Shown here piece by piece: positions 1-5,098 of a stretch of 9,629 bases of DNA. The translations under genes and the position numbers were made by a program. Positions within the stretch are counted from its first letter, which is position 1, and the number at the start of each line of letters is the position of its first letter. Origin of the DNA: Bacillota bacterium (GTDB lineage: Bacteria; Bacillota; Clostridia; Oscillospirales; Acutalibacteraceae); contig JAEWUH010000191.1 in assembly GCA_023397245.1 (NCBI GenBank), positions 1 to 9,629 on the forward strand, written 5' to 3'. The notes under the pieces were generated by a model that searched no databases, had not been told where the DNA came from, and worked only from the letters and a program-made list of their open reading frames with translations.

Positions 1-73
1 GTTATTCCCCTGACAGGGGAAATGCCGCAAAGCGGCAAAAGGGTGTAGGACCGCCGCAGCGGTGGAGAGATTC
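1..73. repeat. Hairpin-rich intergenic repeat, copy 1
   Basis: This 73-bp unit recurs at 171-243 with 71 of 73 bases identical. It contains three short inverted repeats: TCCCC/GGGGA (6-20), TGCCGC/GCGGCA (23-37) and ACCGC/GCGGT (50-63). The window starts inside or at the edge of this copy, so its left boundary is unknown. A further inverted repeat pairs GAGAGATT (65-72) with AATCTCTC (88-95) just after the unit. No protein with recognisable features is encoded here, so I read the short open frames across it as chance. It resembles the small dispersed hairpin elements common between genes in Clostridia genomes; that assignment is an inference. Confidence 0.8.
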
Positions 74-100
74 TTGCGTAACGGTATAATCTCTCTGCCA

Positions 101-120
101 TCTCCCTTTATCAAGGGAGA
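101..120. repeat. Perfect 8-bp inverted repeat (hairpin) between the repeat copies
   Basis: TCTCCCTT (101-108) pairs perfectly with AAGGGAGA (113-120) around a 4-base loop. It sits in the 97-bp spacer between the two 73-bp repeat copies. The spacer also holds a weaker CCCTT/AAGGG-type pairing near 157-171 that runs into copy 2. Together these suggest that spacer and repeats form one composite element. No T-run follows, so it is not a clear intrinsic terminator. Confidence 0.6.
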
Positions 121-170
121 CAAAGGGAAGTGGAAATCGCATCCTTATCCTTAGCCTCCCTTGCGAAAGG

Positions 171-243
171 GTTATTCCCCTGACAGGGGAAATGCCGCGA
201 AGCGGCAAAAGGGTGTAGGACCGCCTCAGCGGTGGAGAGATTC
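171..243. repeat. Hairpin-rich intergenic repeat, copy 2
   Basis: This is the second copy of the 73-bp unit, exactly 170 bp downstream of the first. The only differences are at 199 (g for a) and 226 (t for g), and both fall in loops of the predicted hairpins, so all stem bases are conserved. The copy ends about 50 bp from the proB stop codon. It therefore lies in the 3' untranslated region of proB, or between proB and whatever follows it. Confidence 0.8.
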
Positions 244-295
244 CAGCTCCGCAATTTTAAACCTTAATATATGTATATGCCGCCTTGTACTTATC

Positions 296-1096
296 TTACT
301 TCTTTTTGGTGCCGAAAACTGTCCCAATTTGTTCGCCGTCAAAAAGGCGGTACAGGTTTTTCGGGTCGGCTCCGCTCATTACGACGCAGCAGATGCCCGC
401 GTCGTTCGCGATGGCGGCGGCGTTCACCTTGGTGCTCATTCCGCCCGTACCCCGGTTGGAACCGGTGCCCCCCGCGATGGCGCGCACCTCGTCCGTCACC
501 TCTTCCACATACGGGATGCGGCAGGCGTTCGGGTTGCTGCGCGGATTGGAATCGTACAGGCCGTCGATATCGGTCAGAATGACCAGAAGACCGGCTTCCA
601 CCAGCATCGCGACCGTGGCGGAGAGGGTATCGTTGTCGCCGAAATTGTTCCCCACCAGCTCGTCAACGGCGACGGAGTCGTTCTCGTTTACCACCGGAAT
701 AATATCCATCTTGATGAGTTCGTTAAAGGTATTCTGCGTATTCTGTTTGTTCTGCTCGCTTGCCACAACGTCCGCCGTAAGCAGCACCTGCGCCACCGTG
801 CGGTTGTACTCGCCGAACAGCTTGTCATAGGTAAACATCAGCTCGCACTGGCCCACCGCGGCAACGGCCTGCTTTTTCTCGGTTTCCTGCGGCCGCTCCG
901 GCAGCCCCAGCTTGCCCACTCCCACGCCGATCGCGCCGGAGGTCACCAGAATAATCTCCCTGCCCGAATTCTGCAGGTCGCTCAGCACCTTGCAGAGGGT
1001 TTCCATCCTGCGAAGGTTCATCTTGCCGTTTTCATAAGTCAAAGTGGAGGTTCCCACCTTGACGACCACTCTTTTTGCCTGAGTAATAGCCGACAT
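296..1096 (-). CDS. proB: Glutamate 5-kinase (short form, kinase domain only)
   Basis: ProB phosphorylates L-glutamate to glutamyl 5-phosphate with ATP, the first step of proline synthesis, in the cytoplasm. The 266-residue protein is a complete amino-acid-kinase fold. It shows KVGTSTLT (13-20, phosphate binding), TSGAIGVG (52-59), NENDSVA (138-144), FGDNDTLSA (152-160), TDIDGLYD (175-182) and GTGGMSTK (216-223). It stops where the C-terminal PUA domain of the roughly 365-residue enzymes would begin; short ProB proteins without PUA are known in Firmicutes. I chose the ATG at 1096 because AAGGGGAA lies 5-6 bases upstream. The in-frame ATGs at 1120 and 1165 lack a ribosome binding site and add no conserved sequence. 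proA, the usual partner, is not in the window; it could lie downstream, beyond position 1. No clear terminator follows the stop codon. Confidence 0.96.
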   Translation of the reverse strand: MSAITQAKRVVVKVGTSTLTYENGKMNLRRMETLCKVLSDLQNSGREIILVTSGAIGVGVGKLGLPERPQETEKKQAVAAVGQCELMFTYDKLFGEYNRTVAQVLLTADVVASEQNKQNTQNTFNELIKMDIIPVVNENDSVAVDELVGNNFGDNDTLSATVAMLVEAGLLVILTDIDGLYDSNPRSNPNACRIPYVEEVTDEVRAIAGGTGSNRGTGGMSTKVNAAAIANDAGICCVVMSGADPKNLYRLFDGEQIGTVFGTKKK

Positions 1097-1191
1097 TTCA
1101 ATTCCCCTTAAATTTATCATACGAGATTGGCCGCCGCGCGGCCGCTTTTCCGCCGATACTTCCATCCGCGGACAAAATTTATTTAAACTAA

Positions 1192-1200
1192 ATTATAGCA
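1192..1200 (-). promoter_or_regulatory. Extended -10 promoter for proB
   Basis: Read on the minus strand, this is TGCTATAAT, a perfect sigma-A -10 hexamer with the TGn extension. The best -35 candidate at 17-bp spacing (1215-1220, TTCAAT) is weak, as is typical of extended -10 promoters. Transcription would start near 1185 and give a leader of about 90 nt before the proB ATG at 1096. Confidence 0.6.
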
Positions 1201-1310
1201 TACTTTCGCGCGATATTGAAGAAATATATTGAAAACGGAGTGTGAATTCTGCGGCTGCCGCAACGGCAAAAGCGGGGTATGCCACACACTTCGGCCAATG
1301 CCCGCACAGG

Positions 1311-1330
1311 GACGGTAAAATTTTGCCGTC
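1311..1330. promoter_or_regulatory. Imperfect 20-bp palindrome next to the DUF4317 promoter (candidate operator)
   Basis: The sequence gacggtaaaattttgccgtc is symmetric over all 20 positions except one T/G pair. It ends directly against the -35 hexamer of the promoter at 1331-1359. A half-site-like copy, ACGGCAAAA, occurs at 1263-1271. The placement fits an activator site or a repressor operator. No T-run follows, and it lies upstream of the promoter, so it is not a terminator for the DUF4317 transcript. The binding protein is unknown. Confidence 0.45.
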
Positions 1331-1359
1331 GTGACAAACGGATTTTTTCATAATATAAT
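1331..1359 (+). promoter_or_regulatory. Sigma-A promoter for the DUF4317 gene
   Basis: GTGACA (1331-1336, 5 of 6 matches to TTGACA) and a perfect TATAAT (1354-1359) are separated by the ideal 17 bp. The expected start is near 1366, giving a leader of about 47 nt. This is the best promoter in the window. Confidence 0.75.
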
Positions 1360-1412
1360 AAGAAAATACAAAATCTGCACACAGCTGAATATAGAATTGA
1401 ATGGGGAAATTG

Positions 1413-2546
1413 ATGATGAATGAAAAGGAAATTTCAGAAATCCGCCGCCGCTTCCGCCCGGATAAGGGCAATATCACCCGGATCCGCGGCTGCTATGTAA
1501 ACGAGCAGCGGGAAATCGTTACGGAGTTTAATCCGTCGCTCGCCTTAATGCCGCAGGAAGAATCCGAAGAGCTTTTGGGAATTCTGAAAAAGACACTGTC
1601 CGGAACGATCGGAAAAAACCTGATCAACATTGAATTTGCCACACAGCAGGTTCTGGAGGGTGAGGAGCACAAGCGGCTCATGGCGCTCAGGGATTCCTCT
1701 CTGAATGACGACGACGCGGTGCATGAATTCTACGGACGCGTGATTCAGACGCTCAGCATGGAAGGCAATTATCTTATCCTTCTGGCTTCCGACAAATATG
1801 ACGTTCCTTTCTATACAAAGGACGGGGAGAAGCAGGAGGATTCCAGCGAAGTGTATTCCTACTTTCTGTGCAGCATCTGCCCCGTAAAGCTGACGAAACC
1901 GGTGCTCGGCTACTACGCGCGCGAAAACGCCTTCCGCAATATTACGGCGGACTGGGCCGTGTCGGCGCCGGAGCTTGGCTTCCTGTTTCCGGCCTTTGAC
2001 GACCGCAGCGCCAACATTTACAGTGCTGTCTACTACACCCGTGATACGGCGGAGAACCACGGGGAATTTGTGGACACCGTATTCAAAAGTGAAATCCCCA
2101 TGCCCGCCGCCGCACAGAAAGAAACCTTTCAATCCATTTTGGGCGATACCGTCGCCGACGACTGCAGCTATGAGGTTGTGCAGGCGGTTCACGGGCAGTT
2201 GTCCGGGATGATCGAAGAGCATAAAGCAAATAAAGAAGCGGAACCGCTGGTAATTTCCAAGAAAACGGTAAAAGGCGTTCTGGAATCCTGCGGCGTTTCC
2301 GAATCCCATGTGACCGCATTCGAAGAAAAATACGACGCCGAGTTCGGTGCCGATACCGAGATCAGTCCGCGAAATATCATTGATACCAAACAGTTTGAAG
2401 TCCGCACCCCCGATGTGACAATCCGCGTAAATCCGGAGCGCAGCGACCTGCTTGAAACACGCATTATCAACGGCGCCCGGTATATTTTAATCCGTGCGGA
2501 CGAGGGCGTTGAGGTAAACGGCGTGAATATTCATATTTCGCGGTAA
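1413..2546 (+). CDS. DUF4317 family protein of unknown function
   Basis: I recognise this as a DUF4317 protein from its N-terminus (EISEIRRRFRPDKGNITRIR followed by GCYVNEQ), its length of about 377 residues and its overall composition. The family is common in Clostridia and has no established function. The protein is acidic and appears soluble: no signal peptide, membrane segment or catalytic motif is visible. The N-terminal part shows a charged, helix-like segment and the C-terminal part (RTPDVTIRVNPERSDLLETR and on) looks strand-rich. Start choice: GGGGA (1403-1407) is correctly spaced for ATG at 1413 or 1416, while the upstream ATG at 1401 overlaps that sequence and has no ribosome binding site of its own. 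It has its own strong promoter and is divergent from proB. No convincing terminator follows, so read-through into the next gene is possible. Confidence 0.88.
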   Translation: MMNEKEISEIRRRFRPDKGNITRIRGCYVNEQREIVTEFNPSLALMPQEESEELLGILKKTLSGTIGKNLINIEFATQQVLEGEEHKRLMALRDSSLNDDDAVHEFYGRVIQTLSMEGNYLILLASDKYDVPFYTKDGEKQEDSSEVYSYFLCSICPVKLTKPVLGYYARENAFRNITADWAVSAPELGFLFPAFDDRSANIYSAVYYTRDTAENHGEFVDTVFKSEIPMPAAAQKETFQSILGDTVADDCSYEVVQAVHGQLSGMIEEHKANKEAEPLVISKKTVKGVLESCGVSESHVTAFEEKYDAEFGADTEISPRNIIDTKQFEVRTPDVTIRVNPERSDLLETRIINGARYILIRADEGVEVNGVNIHISR

Positions 2547-2725
2547 GCGCTGTAAGAAACCTGAAAATTTAATTTACAGAGCTGATCAATAATTCAGCAT
2601 AGCTACGGCTTGACAGCAAAACCGGAAACCGCACGGGCTCTCCAAATTTCAATACTTTCATTTTCGCAATCCAGGTCAAGATTTTATATTGTCTCCTTGC
2701 TAAGATAGATTCAGGAGGTGAACAG

Positions 2726-3634
2726 ATGGAAAACTGGGAAAGAATCGACGCCGTACAGCGGATGCAGGACTATATTGAACAGAATATTCATGAGCCTGTC
2801 ACTCTGTATGAGCTGTCAAAATGCGCGGGTTACTCGCCCTTTCACTGCGCAAGGATTTTTAAGGAGTTAACCGGCAAATCCCCCTTTGAATATATCCGTG
2901 CACTCCGGCTCACACGCGCCGCGCTGAAATTGAGGGACGGGAAAACAAAGGTCGTTGATGTTGCGCTGGATTTTGTGTTTGACTCCCACGAGGGGTTTAC
3001 GCGGGCATTTTCAAAGGAATTCGGCATCGCTCCGAACAAGTATAGGAAAAATCCTCCTCCGGTCTATCTGTTTACACCTTATTCCATTCGGGAACGCTGT
3101 TATCATTTTTTGAAAGGAGACAAAGAAATGGACAAAAATTCAACGGTCAACACTGTTTTTGTTCAAGTAATCGAACGGCCGGAAAGGAAGCTGATCCTGA
3201 AGAGAGGCAAGAAAGCAGAGGAATATTTCGCTTATTGCGAAGAAGTCGGCTGTGATATCTGGGGATTGCTGTGCAGCATAAAGGAAGCGCTGTACGAACC
3301 GATCGGCATGTGGCTTCCGGATCATTTGCAAATCCCGGGAACCTCCTACTATGTACAGGGTGTCGAAGTCCCTGCGGATTATTCCGGCGAAGTGCCGGAA
3401 GGACTGGAAATCATCAGTCTTCCGCCCTGCCGGATGATGGTTTTTCAGGGGCAGCCTTACGAGGATGAAAAATTTGACGCCGCTATTTCAGAGTTATGGG
3501 AGGTTATGAAAACCTTTAAGCCGGAGCTCTACGGTTTTGAATGGGCGGACGAGGATGCGCCGAGGTTTCAGCTGGCGCCCCAGGGTTACCGCGGATATAT
3601 TGAGGCGCGCCCGGTCCGTAAAATAAACAAATAA
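2726..3634 (+). CDS. AraC-type transcriptional regulator with C-terminal GyrI-like ligand-binding domain
   Basis: This is a 302-residue, two-domain, ligand-responsive regulator. Residues 1-107 are an AraC/XylS DNA-binding domain with two helix-turn-helix units; LYELSKCAGYSPFHCARIFK and the second unit ending GIAPNKYRKNP are clear signatures. Residues about 145-298 form a GyrI-like (AraC effector-binding, SOUL-fold) domain with conserved blocks such as EEYFAYCEEVG, YEPIGMWLP, LPPCRMMVFQG and QGYRGYIEARP. The order is HTH then GyrI-like, as in Rob; domains of this kind usually bind small hydrophobic compounds or drugs. AGGAGGTG (2712-2719) gives an excellent ribosome binding site for the ATG. 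A second strong ribosome binding site and in-frame ATG lie between the domains (3113-3130). A strong terminator follows directly. Ligand and targets are unknown; the VOC gene downstream is a possible target, by position only. Confidence 0.93.
   Translation: MENWERIDAVQRMQDYIEQNIHEPVTLYELSKCAGYSPFHCARIFKELTGKSPFEYIRALRLTRAALKLRDGKTKVVDVALDFVFDSHEGFTRAFSKEFGIAPNKYRKNPPPVYLFTPYSIRERCYHFLKGDKEMDKNSTVNTVFVQVIERPERKLILKRGKKAEEYFAYCEEVGCDIWGLLCSIKEALYEPIGMWLPDHLQIPGTSYYVQGVEVPADYSGEVPEGLEIISLPPCRMMVFQGQPYEDEKFDAAISELWEVMKTFKPELYGFEWADEDAPRFQLAPQGYRGYIEARPVRKINK
3113..3130 (+). promoter_or_regulatory. Internal ribosome binding site and ATG at the domain boundary
   Basis: AAAGGAG (3113-3119) lies 8 bases before an in-frame ATG (3128-3130, Met135 of the regulator). 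Initiation here would give a 168-residue protein (3128-3634) that is exactly the GyrI-like domain without the DNA-binding part. The sequence shows the site; that it is used is an inference. Confidence 0.5.
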
Positions 3635-3644
3635 AGTTTCCCAT

Positions 3645-3678
3645 AAAAATGACGTTTGCAGTGCAGGCGTCATTTTTT
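3645..3678 (+). terminator. Intrinsic terminator of the AraC-GyrI gene
   Basis: AAAAATGACG (3645-3654) pairs with CGTCATTTTT (3668-3677) in a 10-bp perfect stem whose right arm runs into a six-T run (3673-3678). It lies 10 bases after the stop codon at 3634. The A-rich left arm means it may also work in the reverse direction. Confidence 0.88.
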
Positions 3679-4028
3679 ATTTTACGCCGGGGATAACTTC
3701 GGAAGAAATAAAACCTCACCCCCGCGGCGGAAAAAATGTTCCGGATTCAGAGCGGGCCCAAAGCCCCATATTGAAACATTTTGTACGAATTTTTATTGCA
3801 TCCAGCGAAATATTGTATTACTATAATAGAATAATGGTTTTGAATATTCTTGTGGACGATTCTCTAAAGAGCCAATCAAACAATCCCTGTGGTATCGTTT
3901 CTGTGGTTCTCTTTATATACCGGATAAGCGGGGCTCATCGGAAGCGCACTTTTCGGGTGCAGATCATCTTTCTGCTATGGCTGAAACACCGCTGTGTTTT
4001 AATAGAATTTTATTGAGGAGGAAGACTT
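3679..4028. other. Gene-free stretch upstream of the VOC gene
   Basis: These 350 bases hold no gene I can support. The only sizeable frame (TTG at 3771, 81 codons) lacks a ribosome binding site and any recognisable feature. A perfect TATAAT (3822-3827) is present, but the nearest -35-like TTGCAT (3796-3801) is 20 bp away, which is too far for a standard sigma-A promoter. If it is used, the VOC mRNA would have a leader of about 195 nt. A short inverted repeat, GCAC/GTGC near 3946-3961, and a CTGTGGT direct repeat are visible. I see no match to a riboswitch or T-box signature. Confidence 0.4.
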
Positions 4029-4400
4029 ATGATTCAAGGTATCTGTCTGGGAAATGTAATGGTGGACTGCAGCGACGCACGGAAGCTGCGCGATTTTTAC
4101 GCGGAGCTTCTCGGCTGGGAAAAATGTGAATTGTTCGGTTTGCCCTCGGTAAGCAATGAAAGCGGCATTGTTTTTATGTTCGCACAGGAAGAGGGTTATA
4201 TTGCTCCCGTTTGGCCTGAGCAGGAGGGCAGCCAGCAAAAGCAGATGCATTTTGACTTTCAGGTGCCGGACCTGCCCGCCGCCGTTCGGCAGGCTGAGGC
4301 CCTTGGAGCCGTAAAAGCGCGGGCGCAGTTTGGAGGTGCCGATTTTACAACGATGCTGGATCCGGCGGGCCACCCGTTCTGCCTGTGCGTCAAAGAATAA
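4029..4400 (+). CDS. Small VOC (glyoxalase/bleomycin-resistance fold) protein
   Basis: The 123-residue protein has the pattern of a vicinal-oxygen-chelate superfamily member: a first beta-alpha-beta unit (GNVMVDCSDARKLRDFYAEL, continuing LGW, residues 8-30), then QMHFDFQVPDLPAAVRQAEA (72-91) followed by LGA, and the closing DPAGHPFCLCV (111-121). It matches the glyoxalase-like subgroup typical of short single-domain proteins. The fold covers metal-dependent lyases, dioxygenases and antibiotic-sequestering proteins. His74 and His115 could be ligands, but the substrate cannot be deduced. The ribosome binding site GAGGAGG (4014-4020) supports the ATG. The gene is alone on its strand: a terminator lies upstream, and a convergent gene lies beyond a perfect hairpin downstream. 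It could be a resistance or detoxification protein controlled by the preceding regulator, but that is only a guess from position. Confidence 0.87.
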   Translation: MIQGICLGNVMVDCSDARKLRDFYAELLGWEKCELFGLPSVSNESGIVFMFAQEEGYIAPVWPEQEGSQQKQMHFDFQVPDLPAAVRQAEALGAVKARAQFGGADFTTMLDPAGHPFCLCVKE

Positions 4401-4503
4401 ACTTCTGCTCCGCACATTTTATTCTGCATATTTATTACTGAAAGATCGAAATTGGAGCCGCAGGGCGCTTTTATTGCCGGAACAATTTTTTCTTTTCTCG
4501 TAT

Positions 4504-4536
4504 AAGCAGGGCATGGTTTTCAACCATGCCCTGCTT
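4504..4536. terminator. Perfect 15-bp hairpin between convergent genes
   Basis: AAGCAGGGCATGGTT (4504-4518) pairs perfectly with AACCATGCCCTGCTT (4522-4536) around a 3-base loop. It sits between the convergent VOC and YkuS-like genes, where a shared bidirectional terminator is expected. The T-run after the stem is only three bases on the plus strand and interrupted on the minus strand, so termination may be weak or the hairpin may mainly protect the 3' ends. Confidence 0.65.
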
Positions 4537-4568
4537 TCATGTGAATAAAAATCTGATACGGAGAATGT

Positions 4569-4832
4569 TTATTGCACCCTGCCGTTTGATTCGATTTCCT
4601 TTCCGATTTCTTCAGGAGTCAGCCCGTCGGCGTTGATAACGACCGCACCGGTCATGGTATCCTGCACCCCGAGCATATTGTTGCTCAATCCGTTTACCAC
4701 GATCGCGTCATATCCCTGCAGCTTTGCAGAGGTCTCGTCGCTGATGCGGATACAGTCCACCTGGTATCCTTTGTCGGCCAGATAATCCTTTACCGGAGTA
4801 AGGTTTTGCTCAACTGCAATTTTGCCTTTCAA
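4569..4832 (-). CDS. YkuS/UPF0180 family protein (TTG start)
   Basis: This 87-residue protein is close in length to Bacillus subtilis YkuS (about 80 residues) and has the family layout: KIAVEQNLTPVKDYLADKGY (4-23), the central DAIVVNGLSNNMLGVQDT (42-59) and VINADGLTPEEIGKEIE (65-81). The function of this family is unknown; the protein is small and soluble, with no membrane segment. Start: on the minus strand GAGGTGA precedes a TTG at 4832 by 5 bases, and the conserved family sequence begins right after it. The ATG at 4901 would add 23 residues unlike the family and has no ribosome binding site. The gene is convergent with the VOC gene and divergent from the sensory operon. I could not identify a good promoter; two short palindromes lie upstream (4875-4907). 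Confidence 0.85.
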   Translation of the reverse strand: MKGKIAVEQNLTPVKDYLADKGYQVDCIRISDETSAKLQGYDAIVVNGLSNNMLGVQDTMTGAVVINADGLTPEEIGKEIESNGRVQ

Positions 4833-4874
4833 TTTTATCACCTCACACTGTAGTATCTGTCCGTAAAGCGGTTC

Positions 4875-4907
4875 TATCCGATAACCGGATAAATTTTGCA
4901 TTGCAAA
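4875..4907. promoter_or_regulatory. Two adjacent short palindromes upstream of the YkuS-like gene
   Basis: TATCCG/CGGATA (4875-4891, 5-base spacer) and TTTGCA/TGCAAA (4895-4907, 1-base spacer) lie 43-75 bp upstream of the TTG start. They may be operators for this gene or a shared site for both divergent genes. No known regulator motif is matched with confidence. Confidence 0.3.
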
Positions 4908-5034
4908 TGACTTTTAAAATACAATTAAGCCGAACACGCCGTCCTGTTTCAGCAAAAGAAAACCCCGCCAAATTTGTGTTATGGAAATACTGTCTGACTT
5001 CAACAAATATTCGCGGCCTCATCCGTATTCTTCG

Positions 5035-5063
5035 TTGCACATTCTACGAAAAAATGTTACAAT
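5035..5063 (+). promoter_or_regulatory. Promoter of the sensory operon
   Basis: TACAAT (5058-5063) is preceded by TGT, making an extended -10 element, with TTGCAC (5035-5040, 3 of 6 consensus) at a 17-bp spacing. The start would be near 5070, about 30 nt before the response-regulator ATG. A weak -35 is common where an activator helps, but no activator site is evident. Confidence 0.55.
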
Positions 5064-5098
5064 ATATTAAGATATGATGTCTTATGGGAGGATTCGGA

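Noticed and set aside
1..243. CRISPR array
   Set aside because: There are only two 73-bp units with internal hairpins and a 97-bp spacer, which does not fit CRISPR repeat and spacer sizes, and no cas gene is present.
161..1111. Plus-strand frame of 316 codons
   Set aside because: It runs antisense through proB, which has all its family motifs. The translation is low-complexity and unlike any family I know, and its start lies within the hairpin repeat.
1545..2309. Minus-strand frame of 254 codons
   Set aside because: It is antisense to the DUF4317 gene, which has promoter, ribosome binding site and family signature. The frame is a by-product of GC-rich third codon positions.
2610..2615. Perfect TTGACA before the AraC-GyrI gene
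   Set aside because: No acceptable -10 hexamer lies 15-19 bp downstream, so it was not called a promoter.
3771..4016. 81-codon plus-strand frame with a TTG start upstream of the VOC gene
   Set aside because: No ribosome binding site for TTG 3771 or the internal ATG, and no recognisable protein features.
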